Assembly (NCBI GenBank): GCA_014764515.1
Contig: JACXWD010000001.1
Location: forward strand, 1-64,000
Source of the DNA: Candidatus Polarisedimenticola svalbardensis
GTDB lineage: Bacteria > Acidobacteriota > Polarisedimenticolia > Polarisedimenticolales > Polarisedimenticolaceae
Reading direction: 5' to 3'
Length of the DNA: 64,000 nucleotides
In this document: positions 54,913 through 62,702 of the stretch, piece after piece
Numbering within the stretch: the first letter of the stretch is position 1
How the letters are laid out: each line of letters starts with the position of its first letter
Notes under the pieces: generated by a model
What the model saw: only the letters and a program-made list of their open reading frames with translations
What the model was told of the DNA's origin: nothing
Database searches by the model: none
Translations under genes and position numbers: made by a program

Positions 54913-56043
54913 TCAGCCCCCGAGGACCCGGCCCACCCCGGCAACGCCTGCCACGATGTCGGCGGCGGCGGCGGCGAAAGACAGCCGCAAACAGCCTTCC
55001 CCTCCCGGGCCGAAGGCGACGCCAGGGATTGTGACGACCTGCTCCTGCTCCAGGATCGAAAAGGCGAGCCGCTCCGAATCGGTGCAGCCGCTCACCTGGA
55101 TGAAGAAATAGAATCCGCCGTCAGGCCGCCGGTAGCGGATGCCCGGTAGCTTGCCCAGTTCCCGGTCCATCAGTTCCAGGCCTCGTGCCAACCGTTCCCG
55201 GATCCGGCCGGCGGCCTGGACACCCCCTGGCGCCAGAGCGGCCAGCGCCGCCCCCTGGGAGATCGATGGCGCACAGGTCACCAGATGCTGGTGGACCGCG
55301 GTCAGCGGCTCCACCAGGTCACGGGGAGCGATGGCCCAGCCGATCCTCCAGCCGGTCATGGCGTGGGTCTTGGACAGTCCGGACACCACGATCCCCCCAT
55401 CGGGAGAGAGCTCCGCTGGAGACATGTATGGCTGTTCCCACGCCAGTCCGGAATAGATCTCGTCGGAAATGAACGGAAGACCTCGTTCCCTCAGACCGGC
55501 CAGCAACAGCTCCAGCTGGTCTCGCCGGTGCATGGCGCCGGTGGGATTGGCCGGGGCGTTCAGAATCACGGCACAGGTGTCGGCGGTGATCCCCTCAAGG
55601 ACAACGGCCGCGTCAAGGCGGTACCCGGCCGACGCCTCAAGGGTGTAACGAACCGGTATGCCGCCAAGGAGTTCCACGATGTTCGGGTAGGCCGGATACC
55701 CCGGGTCCGGCACCAGGACCTCCCGCCCCGGCTCCACAAACAGCATCAGCGCCGCAAACAACGCCTCCTGGCTGCCTGCGGTCACCACCACATGTTCCGG
55801 AGACACCGCTTCGCTGCGGCCGGCTGCTATCGCTTCCAGCAGATCCCGGCGCCCGGCAGTCGGGGTATAGCCGGTCCGTCCCTCCCGTACCGATCGCAGA
55901 CCGCCCTCCGCCACCTGTTCCGGTGTAGGCCCTTCCGGTTCCCCCAGCCCCAGGTTCACCGCCCCGGTGGGCGCCGCCTCGAAAATCCTCCGGATCAGCG
56001 TCTTCCTGAACCGGGCCAGCCGGCCGGACGCACGGATGATCAT
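54913..56043 (-). CDS. dapC: PLP aminotransferase, likely succinyl-diaminopimelate aminotransferase
   Basis: 376 residues, fold-type I. LGLGEPEGPTPEQV, GYTPTAGRRDLLEAI, NAPANPTGAMHRRDQ, DEIYSGL and Lys225 in SGLSKTHAMTGWRIGW. The function DapC (N-succinyl-LL-2-amino-6-oxopimelate to LL-SDAP) is inferred from position directly after dapD in a lysine operon; other amino acids are possible. It overlaps dapD by 4 bases. Confidence 0.8.
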   Translation of the reverse strand: MIIRASGRLARFRKTLIRRIFEAAPTGAVNLGLGEPEGPTPEQVAEGGLRSVREGRTGYTPTAGRRDLLEAIAAGRSEAVSPEHVVVTAGSQEALFAALMLFVEPGREVLVPDPGYPAYPNIVELLGGIPVRYTLEASAGYRLDAAVVLEGITADTCAVILNAPANPTGAMHRRDQLELLLAGLRERGLPFISDEIYSGLAWEQPYMSPAELSPDGGIVVSGLSKTHAMTGWRIGWAIAPRDLVEPLTAVHQHLVTCAPSISQGAALAALAPGGVQAAGRIRERLARGLELMDRELGKLPGIRYRRPDGGFYFFIQVSGCTDSERLAFSILEQEQVVTIPGVAFGPGGEGCLRLSFAAAAADIVAGVAGVGRVLGG

Positions 56044-56867
56044 CGCAGTGCGGATTCCAGTTCCGACGAGGCGTCGGTGCGGCCGTCACGGTATTTCACG
56101 ATCACCGGGGCCTGCAGGTGGATGCCGAGTCTGGACGCATACTCACCCTTCGTCGGCCGGGTGCCGGGAACCACAACGGCTCCAGGCGGCACGGAAATGA
56201 CACCGTCGGCGTCGGCCCGGTACACGGTCTCGTTCACCAGGTCATGGATCGGCACCGCACGGGTCACTACGACGCCGGAGGCCAGGACAGCCCCCCGGCC
56301 GATCCGGGCCCCTTCGTAGATACCGCAGTTACCGCCGACGAAGACGTCATCTTCAACGATCACCGGCAGGGCGCCTACCGGCTCCAGCACGCCTCCGACC
56401 TGGGAGGCGGCGGAGAGATGGACACCGGACCCGACCTGGGCGCAGGAGCCGACCAGGGCGTGGCTGTCCACCATGGTTCCTCCGCCTACCCGGGCGCCGA
56501 CGTTGATGTACGCCGGAGGCATCACAACCACCCCGTCTGCCAGGAACGCCCCGCGCCGGACTGTGGTTCCCCCGGGAACGATCCGCACGTTGCGATCGAT
56601 GCCGTTGGGGTTCCATGTAGGGAACGTGTCCCGATCCCGAAAGTGGAAAACCTCGCCACTTCCCATGGGAGCGTTCTCTCCGATCCGGAAGGCATGGAGG
56701 ATCCCTTCTTTCACCCAGGCGTTGACCTTCCAGCCGTCCCCGTCCGGTTCGGCGGCCCGGACCGTGCCGGCTTCCAGTTCCGCCAGCAGACTTTCCACCA
56801 CTTCACGAGGATCGCACGCCTCGCCGGCCACCATCGCCAGAACCTGTCTCTTCAGGTCGGCGCTCAC
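56040..56867 (-). CDS. dapD: tetrahydrodipicolinate N-succinyltransferase
   Basis: 275 residues from a GTG overlapping the dapA stop (GTGA). The N-terminal helical domain is followed by a left-handed beta-helix of hexapeptide repeats (VRIVPGGTTVRRGAFLADGV, INVGARVGGGTMVDSHALVG, FVGGNCGIYEGARIG) and ends RDGRTDASSELESALR. It commits the operon to the succinylase branch of DAP synthesis. Confidence 0.94.
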   Translation of the reverse strand: MSADLKRQVLAMVAGEACDPREVVESLLAELEAGTVRAAEPDGDGWKVNAWVKEGILHAFRIGENAPMGSGEVFHFRDRDTFPTWNPNGIDRNVRIVPGGTTVRRGAFLADGVVVMPPAYINVGARVGGGTMVDSHALVGSCAQVGSGVHLSAASQVGGVLEPVGALPVIVEDDVFVGGNCGIYEGARIGRGAVLASGVVVTRAVPIHDLVNETVYRADADGVISVPPGAVVVPGTRPTKGEYASRLGIHLQAPVIVKYRDGRTDASSELESALR

Positions 56868-57766
56868 CGCACAGCCTCCAGTCCTGCGGCGGCAAGGGCC
56901 TGGCCGAGTACGGAGCGTGTGGCATCTTCCGGCGGACCCAGGGGCGCACGTAGACCACCGCGGCAACGCCCAAGGATTTCCATGGCGGTTTTCACCGGCA
57001 CCGGATTGGTCTCGACGAAATTGGCCCGCATCAGGGGGAGGAGCCGGTAGTGCAGTTCACGTGCAGAGGCGAAATCCCCTTCAAGGGCTGCGGCGACCAT
57101 CCGGGACATCTCCCGGGGCGCCTCGTTGGACACCACCGAAATGATGCCGTCGGCGCCCAGGGCCAGTGTGGGGAGACAGAGCGGATCGTCACCGGACAGC
57201 ACCGCCAGGGAATCGGGCCTGCGATCCAGGATGGTTGCGATCTGTTCCAGGTCGCCGGATGCTTCTTTCACCGCCACCACGCCGGGAAGCTCTGCAAGCT
57301 CCAGGATCAAATCGGCTCCAAGGTTCTGGGCCGTGCGGCCCGGAACGTTGTAGACCACCACCGGCAAGCCGGTAGCCTCGGTCACTGCGCGGTAGTGTTC
57401 CACCATGCCGGACCGGTTCGGCTTGTTGTAGTACGGGGAGACCACCAGCAGGCCATCGGCGCCGGCCGCCTCAACCCGCCGGGCCGCATCCACCGTGCGG
57501 ACCGTGTCGTTGCTGCCGCATCCGGCGATCACCGGAACCCGGCCGTCCACCGCCTCCACCACCGTCCGGACCACCGCCTGGTGTTCCACGTCGGCCAGGG
57601 TCGCCCCTTCGCCGGTGGTCCCTGCAGGAACCAGTCCGTTGATGCCCTGTTCCACCTGCCAGTGCGCCAGTCCGGCCAGCGCTTCGTGGTCCACCTCGCC
57701 ATCTTCCCGGAACGGCGTGACGATGGCGGTCATGGCGCCGCTCCAGCGGCTGTCTGCTGCATGCAT
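56864..57766 (-). CDS. dapA: 4-hydroxy-tetrahydrodipicolinate synthase
   Basis: 300 residues, a TIM-barrel aldolase: AIVTPFREDGEVDHEALAGL, LVPAGTTGEGATL, the Tyr of VVSPYYNKPNRSGMVEH, VYNVPGRTAQNL and the Schiff-base Lys in VVAVKEASGDLEQIA. It condenses pyruvate with aspartate semialdehyde from Asd. It starts 3 bases after dapB. Confidence 0.96.
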   Translation of the reverse strand: MHAADSRWSGAMTAIVTPFREDGEVDHEALAGLAHWQVEQGINGLVPAGTTGEGATLADVEHQAVVRTVVEAVDGRVPVIAGCGSNDTVRTVDAARRVEAAGADGLLVVSPYYNKPNRSGMVEHYRAVTEATGLPVVVYNVPGRTAQNLGADLILELAELPGVVAVKEASGDLEQIATILDRRPDSLAVLSGDDPLCLPTLALGADGIISVVSNEAPREMSRMVAAALEGDFASARELHYRLLPLMRANFVETNPVPVKTAMEILGRCRGGLRAPLGPPEDATRSVLGQALAAAGLEAVR

Positions 57767-57769
57767 CGT

Positions 57770-58528
57770 TCAGGATCCTTTCTCGATCAGGTCCAGCAGT
57801 ACCGGCTGGAAATCAAAAAGGCCGGATCTTCCGGCCAGCCATTCGGCTGCCAGAACGGCGCCCAGGGCCAGGCCATCCCGGTTCCGAAGCCGGTGGCGAA
57901 GTTCCACCTCGTCATGAGGGCTGTCGAACCCGACGGTGTGCATTCCCGGCTCGTTGCCTGCACGAATGCTGGCAACGTGGAGCGCATCTTGCGGCAGTCG
58001 CCCTTCCGGGTTGCCTTCGACTACCCGGGGTGAACGGGGATCGGCTGCGGAGACGATTTCCGCCAGCTTTCTGGCTGTCCCGCTAGGCGCATCGGCCTTG
58101 CCGCGGTGATGGGATTCCAGGATCCAGTCGCCGTAGCCGCCGGCCGCTCCAAACCGTGCCGCCGCATCCCGGACCACCATGAAGAACAGGTTCACACCGA
58201 CGGAGAAATTGGGGGCCACCACTACGGCTACATTCTTTTCCCGGGCCCTGTGATGCAGCCGGGGATCCGGTGTCCATCCGGTAGTGCCACACACCACCGG
58301 GACGCCGGCGGCAACCAGGGCGTCCACGTTCCCAGGGGCTTCGCCGGGCAGTGTGAATTCGAAGGCGACATCGATGCCGGTGAAATCGGCGTTTCCAACC
58401 GCAGGGGCCGACGGCGCTCCCTGTCCCGGCGCAGGGTCCACCACCAGCGCCAGCCGATGCCCCCGTTCCCCGGCCAGCCGCTCCACGGCCTGCCCCATCC
58501 GGCCCCGCCCCACCAATGCATAGTTCAT
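57770..58528 (-). CDS. dapB: 4-hydroxy-tetrahydrodipicolinate reductase
   Basis: 252 residues. NAD(P)-binding VGRGRMGQAVERL, VCGTTGWTPDPRL, APNFSVGVNLFF and the catalytic-region ESHHRGKADAPSGTARKL. The next domain closes with QPVLLDLI. The ATG at 58528 overlaps the lysC stop (ATGA). Confidence 0.95.
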   Translation of the reverse strand: MNYALVGRGRMGQAVERLAGERGHRLALVVDPAPGQGAPSAPAVGNADFTGIDVAFEFTLPGEAPGNVDALVAAGVPVVCGTTGWTPDPRLHHRAREKNVAVVVAPNFSVGVNLFFMVVRDAAARFGAAGGYGDWILESHHRGKADAPSGTARKLAEIVSAADPRSPRVVEGNPEGRLPQDALHVASIRAGNEPGMHTVGFDSPHDEVELRHRLRNRDGLALGAVLAAEWLAGRSGLFDFQPVLLDLIEKGS

Positions 58529-59892
58529 GTCCGGGTCACCTCCTGGAAGAACCGGCGGTGCAAGCGGCTCACCACCGTTTCCAGTCCTGCCTGGGGGAAG
58601 AGTGCATAGACGCTCAAGGCGGCGCCCCCGGCGCCCAGCACCATCGGATGGAGAGCACCCAACTCCCGGCACACCTCCCCGGTAAGGGCGGCGTCGTTTC
58701 TGAGGGCCTCACCTACCGCTGCGACCATCCCGACTCCATCGACCGTACGGACCTTCCCCAGTCGGTCCCAGCGGCCGGCATGGACGGCGGCGGCATCGCT
58801 GTCACGGAACACGGCCACAGCCCCAACGGCCGAAACCTGTATCAGCTCGGGAAGCGGGCCGGGCGGTTCCTGCAGGTCCATGGCCCGGCGCCTGAACAGG
58901 GCGCCTTCCATGCCCCGGTCCGCCTCGAGGAAAACCGCTGTCAGTCCGGTCCTGCTGGCCAGGGAAACGACCCCCAGGCGGGACGGATCCGAGTGCGGGA
59001 GGACGACGGTGCCCTCAAACTCCGGATTCCGTGAGTTCAACACGCGCACCGGTATGCTGGCGGAAACCGCCGGCGACACCGAGGCCGGATGGAGGACCTT
59101 GGCGCCGAAGCTGGCCATCTCCGATGCCTCGGCGAATGAAACCCGGCCCAGGCAGGTCGCATCGGCGGCCAGCCGCGGATCGGCGGTCATCAGTCCGTCC
59201 ACATCGGTCCAGATCTGCAGTTCCTCTGCTCCGCCGGCGGCGCCGATGACGGCGGCAGTGGTATCTCCACCTCCACGGCCCAGGGTTGTGGTCACCCCGC
59301 CTGGCGAGGAACCGACGAAGCCCCCGATCACCGGAACCTGCCCCTTTTCCACCAGGGACAGCACCTCGGTCTTCACCGACCCGGCCATGCGGGCCAGATC
59401 GGGGGTGGCGGAACCATGGCTGCCGTCGGTGATGACGACCTTTCTCGGGTCCACCCAGGTGGCATCGACCCCGGCTCCTTTCAGCGCGGCGGTCAGGAGG
59501 CGGGACGACAGCAGTTCCCCACAGGCCAGCACCGCGTCGGCCGCTCTTGGACTCAGCTCACCCAGTGTGCGTATGGACCGGAGCAGCAGTTTCATCTCGT
59601 CGAACGTATCGGCCAGTACCATTTCCACATCCTGGCGCGAGGCGGCATCGTCAAGGCAAGCGGACGACGCCCAGCGATGCCGGCGTTCGATCCCGGCCAT
59701 GGCCGCCTCCTGGCCGGCCAGATCGTCCCGGCCTGCAGCGGCGGTGGCCGCGAGGAGCAGATCGGTGACACCGCCCAGGGCGGAGACCACCACGACCGGT
59801 CTGCGGTGGCGCGCCGCGGCGACGATGGCGGAGGCCCGCCGGATCCCTTCCGCATCGGCCACCGAGCTGCCGCCGAACTTGAGTACTATCAT
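58525..59892 (-). CDS. lysC: aspartate kinase
   Basis: 455 residues. VLKFGGSSVADAEGIRRASA marks the kinase N-terminus; GGDTTAAVIGAA and DVDGLMTADPRL follow; two C-terminal ACT-like domains (about 300-455) suggest end-product feedback. The ATG at 59892 overlaps the asd stop (ATGA). First step of the operon that feeds dapA. Confidence 0.94.
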   Translation of the reverse strand: MIVLKFGGSSVADAEGIRRASAIVAAARHRRPVVVVSALGGVTDLLLAATAAAGRDDLAGQEAAMAGIERRHRWASSACLDDAASRQDVEMVLADTFDEMKLLLRSIRTLGELSPRAADAVLACGELLSSRLLTAALKGAGVDATWVDPRKVVITDGSHGSATPDLARMAGSVKTEVLSLVEKGQVPVIGGFVGSSPGGVTTTLGRGGGDTTAAVIGAAGGAEELQIWTDVDGLMTADPRLAADATCLGRVSFAEASEMASFGAKVLHPASVSPAVSASIPVRVLNSRNPEFEGTVVLPHSDPSRLGVVSLASRTGLTAVFLEADRGMEGALFRRRAMDLQEPPGPLPELIQVSAVGAVAVFRDSDAAAVHAGRWDRLGKVRTVDGVGMVAAVGEALRNDAALTGEVCRELGALHPMVLGAGGAALSVYALFPQAGLETVVSRLHRRFFQEVTRT

Positions 59893-60971
59893 GAACTCTT
59901 CCGTCCCAGCAGTCCGCGGACCGCCATCAGTTCCCCGTTCAGGAGAGCGGCGCCGGCGGCCCCGCGCTCTGTGTTGTGGGACAACAGGCAGAATCTCAAC
60001 GTGGTCACCGGGCATGGCCGCACCCGCCCGATCACCACCGTCATGCCTTCACCGGTGTCCCGGTCCAGCCGCGGTTGGGGGCGGTCCGGCTGATCCAGCA
60101 CCTGGATCGGTTTCGCCGGGGCGCTGGGGAGGTTCAGCCCTTCGATCTCTCCCCGGTAGCGGTTGAAAGCTTCCACCGCCTGTTGCGGCGTTGCCGCCCG
60201 GTCCAGCCGCACCGATACGGTCTCGAGATGCCCGTCCACCGTCCCGATCCGGTTGCAGTGGGCCGCCACCTTTATCTCCGCCGGTTCAATGCCGCCTGCA
60301 CCGTCCAGACGACCGAGGATCTTCGGGAGCTCCGCCTGGATCTTCTCTTCTTCTCCACGGATGTGAGGGAGAGCGTTGTCTTCCATCTCCTCCCGGCTCG
60401 GCCCGGACAGGCCGGCGCCGGAGAGCGCCTGCAGGGTGGTGACCACCGCCGCCTGCACACCGAACTCCTGGTGCAGCGGCGCCAGGGCGATGGCCAGGCC
60501 GATGACCGAACAGTTCGGATTGGTGACGATGTGTCCGGTACGGCCTGCTGCCGGTTCCCCTGGGAGAAGTTCCAGGTGGGAAGCGTTGACTTCGGGGATC
60601 ACCAGGGGCACACCAGGATCCATACGGTAGGCGGAACTGTTGCTGATGACATGGATACCGGCCCGGGAGAACGACGCCTCCACGTCACGTGCGACGGCGG
60701 AATCAAGGCTCGAGAAAACCAGGTCGCAACCGGCCAGGCTTTCCGGCTCGCAGGGGACGACTTCCATGTCGGCGGCGAAGGCCGGAGGCTGGCCGCCCAG
60801 CGTCCAGTTCACCGCATCCCCGTACCTTCTTCCGATGGACCGCCGGGACGCCGCCAACCGTTCCAGGCGGAACCACGGGTGGTTCTCGAGGCGCCGGACC
60901 AGTCGCTGTCCGACGATGCCGGTGCCGCCCAGGATGCCAACGCTGTACGTCCTAGTTCCCATAGTCCCCAT
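59889..60971 (-). CDS. asd: aspartate-semialdehyde dehydrogenase (archaeal/fungal-type)
   Basis: 360 residues. VGILGGTGIVGQRLVRRLEN (NADP-binding), active-site Cys154 in NPNCSVIGLA and His238 in VAAHCNRIG, SSLDSAVARDVE. The QALSGAGLSGPSREE loop and length fit the fungal/archaeal class and not the common E. coli form. First gene of the lysine operon; the promoter must lie in or before the 27-bp gap to 60999. Confidence 0.94.
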   Translation of the reverse strand: MGTMGTRTYSVGILGGTGIVGQRLVRRLENHPWFRLERLAASRRSIGRRYGDAVNWTLGGQPPAFAADMEVVPCEPESLAGCDLVFSSLDSAVARDVEASFSRAGIHVISNSSAYRMDPGVPLVIPEVNASHLELLPGEPAAGRTGHIVTNPNCSVIGLAIALAPLHQEFGVQAAVVTTLQALSGAGLSGPSREEMEDNALPHIRGEEEKIQAELPKILGRLDGAGGIEPAEIKVAAHCNRIGTVDGHLETVSVRLDRAATPQQAVEAFNRYRGEIEGLNLPSAPAKPIQVLDQPDRPQPRLDRDTGEGMTVVIGRVRPCPVTTLRFCLLSHNTERGAAGAALLNGELMAVRGLLGRKSS

Positions 60972-60998
60972 GTTATACTCTCTGATTCCTGAAGGGAT

Positions 60999-61265
60999 AT
61001 GGTGATATCAGGAATGAGCCGACCGGACAAACAGGGCGTATCCCCGGCCTGCAAAGGGCGGTGCGAGGTGCGTCTGCCCGGCGACGATTTCTTCTGCCTC
61101 CGTTACCAGGTCTGGTACTCCTCCTGGGACTGCGCCGTGAGAACACGGTTCCGAACCGCGCCGGGCTGCGAGAGCTGCGACCAGGGCCGGTTCAATCATC
61201 ATCGTCACAAGGCAGGGGTCTCCCGGGTACGGATCCATTTCGACACCGGGAACGGTGAACCTTGA
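60999..61265 (+). CDS. small Cys-rich protein
   Basis: 88 residues, possibly starting at the ATG at 61014 instead. Cys pattern CKGRC ... C ... C ... CESC with a His cluster at the end (FNHHRHK), which suggests zinc or another metal. No family recognised. Overlaps the phosphatase start (TTGA). It diverges from asd. Confidence 0.6.
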   Translation: MVISGMSRPDKQGVSPACKGRCEVRLPGDDFFCLRYQVWYSSWDCAVRTRFRTAPGCESCDQGRFNHHRHKAGVSRVRIHFDTGNGEP

Positions 61266-61936
61266 GTTCGGTGAAAGGCGTGGTGTTCGATCTGGACGGC
61301 ACGCTGGTCGACTCCTACACCGCCATCACCGACAGCCTGAACCATGCGCGTGCCGGCTGGGACATGCCTGCCCTCCCTGAAAGCGAGGTCCGCCTGCAGG
61401 TTGGGCGGGGCCTGGAAGCGCTGATCGCCGACCTGGTCGGTCCCGGCCGGGTGGAGGAAGGGGTGATTAGGTTTCGGGAGCGTTACGCAGAGGTGTACGC
61501 CTCGGGGACCCGGATCCTGGACGGTGTTGCCGAAACCCTGGAGCAACTGTCCCGTGGCGGCTACCGCATGGCGGTGGCCAGCAACAAGCCGGCCCGTTTC
61601 ACCGGACCGATCCTGGAGCACTTCGGCCTCGCCCTTCTGTTCGACGCGGTGGAAGGACCGGACACCGCCGGAGCCACCAAGCCGGATCCGGAAATGATCC
61701 GGCGATGCCTTCGCGCCATGGACGTCACCAACGACGAGGCGATCTACGTCGGCGACATGGTGCTGGATGTTGAAAGCGGTCAGGCGGCGGACGTCGGAGT
61801 GGTCCTGGTGGCCGGCGGCTCCTCCAGCGTCGAAAATCTCTGCGACACCGGGAGGCCTGTTCTGGATTCGATCCGTCAGCTTCCGAAACTGCTACCTTTG
61901 TGCGGCACTGCATCCGCCCAACCGGAGGTGACCTGA
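61262..61936 (+). CDS. HAD-family phosphatase (phosphoglycolate phosphatase-like)
   Basis: 224 residues, HAD subfamily IA: VVFDLDGTLVDSYTAITDSL (nucleophile Asp), ASNKPARF (motif II Ser), KPDPEMIRRC (Lys) and YVGDMVLDVESGQAAD (motif III/IV). Gph or pyrophosphatase PpaX-like; the substrate is not certain. TTG start overlapping the preceding stop. Confidence 0.88.
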   Translation: MSSVKGVVFDLDGTLVDSYTAITDSLNHARAGWDMPALPESEVRLQVGRGLEALIADLVGPGRVEEGVIRFRERYAEVYASGTRILDGVAETLEQLSRGGYRMAVASNKPARFTGPILEHFGLALLFDAVEGPDTAGATKPDPEMIRRCLRAMDVTNDEAIYVGDMVLDVESGQAADVGVVLVAGGSSSVENLCDTGRPVLDSIRQLPKLLPLCGTASAQPEVT

Positions 61937-62166
61937 TGCCCGGACCCCGTTTTCATCCAGCCCGCCTTCGTGATCTGCTGCTGCTGTTTCTTACGGGATT
62001 ATTCGGAATTCCGGGGACTCTGGTGTTGATCGCCCGGATTGTCAGCCGTAACACGGTGTACACGATCTTTGCGGGCAGCTCCATGACATTCATCCTTGCG
62101 ACCTGCACTACAGCGCTGGTTTGCGGAATAATTTACATCCTGCTGCCCCCACCCTCTTGCAAATAG
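61936..62166 (+). CDS. small two-helix membrane protein
   Basis: 76 residues from an ATG overlapping the phosphatase stop (TGATG). Two hydrophobic helices: LRDLLLLFLTGLFGIPGTLV and FILATCTTALVCGIIYILLP. Function unknown. The 3' end overlaps a promoter candidate for the next gene. Confidence 0.65.
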   Translation: MPGPRFHPARLRDLLLLFLTGLFGIPGTLVLIARIVSRNTVYTIFAGSSMTFILATCTTALVCGIIYILLPPPSCK

Positions 62167-62186
62167 GACCCTTCCCGGCGTATAAG
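62157..62186 (+). promoter_or_regulatory. promoter candidate for the secreted protein at 62232
   Basis: TTGCAA and TATAAG are separated by 18 bp, 46 bases before the GTG at 62232. Confidence 0.45.
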
Positions 62187-62231
62187 AGTGGACGAGGGGT
62201 ATCGCGGGAGCTACCGCAAGGAGGGAAGAAC

Positions 62232-62639
62232 GTGCAACGTACCGTAAGGATCGTACTCGTTCTGCTTCTGGTGTCGCTGTTCGGCAGTGTTTCGCTTATG
62301 GCGGAACAGGATGTCTTTGAATGGCCGCAACTGGCGCCGGAACTCTGGAACGAAAATATGGGACCGATTATCAAGGACCTTGCACTGAACGGGATGACCG
62401 AAAGAGGCCCGATCGAGCCTCCGCCGGTGAGACCCCCCGGCAAGGAATTCAGACCGCTGGGAATGAACCCGGCCCAGATCGTCAACGGCAACTATACGGC
62501 GACGGGTGGAGTCAGCACTCCGGGCAACCTGGACTCTTCTTCGGCCCAGGCGATTCCCGGATCCCGTTCGCGATCGTTCATGAGTGAACATCGTGTAGCG
62601 GAACGCAGCCTGCGGGGGACGATCAAGCGCCTCGGCTGA
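62232..62639 (+). CDS. secreted protein, unknown
   Basis: 135 residues from a GTG at 62232 with AGGAGGG upstream; the longer frame lacks such a site. Signal peptide (IVLVLLLVSLFGSVSLMA), then a Pro/Asn-rich body (PELWNENMGPIIKDLALNGM, EPPPVRPPGKEFRPLGM) and a basic end. No family recognised. Confidence 0.6.
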   Translation: MQRTVRIVLVLLLVSLFGSVSLMAEQDVFEWPQLAPELWNENMGPIIKDLALNGMTERGPIEPPPVRPPGKEFRPLGMNPAQIVNGNYTATGGVSTPGNLDSSSAQAIPGSRSRSFMSEHRVAERSLRGTIKRLG

Positions 62640-62665
62640 CCTGCATCTGATTCGGATACTGTTCA

Positions 62666-62702
62666 ACGGCCCGGTTGCTGAAAGGTTCAGCGGCCGGGCC
62701 GT
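62666..62702 (+). terminator. strong intergenic hairpin between convergent genes
   Basis: ACGGCCCGG (62666-62674) pairs with CCGGGCCGT (62694-62702); inside are two U-G pairs and GCTGAA/TTCAGC, making about 17 bp with an AGG loop. It follows the secreted protein on plus and overlaps the last codons of the minus-strand gene. No clean U-run, so Rho-independent activity is likely but not sure. Confidence 0.55.

Noticed and set aside
60972-60978. TATAAC on minus as the asd -10 box
   Set aside because: It touches the start codon; it would work only for a leaderless message from the second ATG, for which I have no further support.
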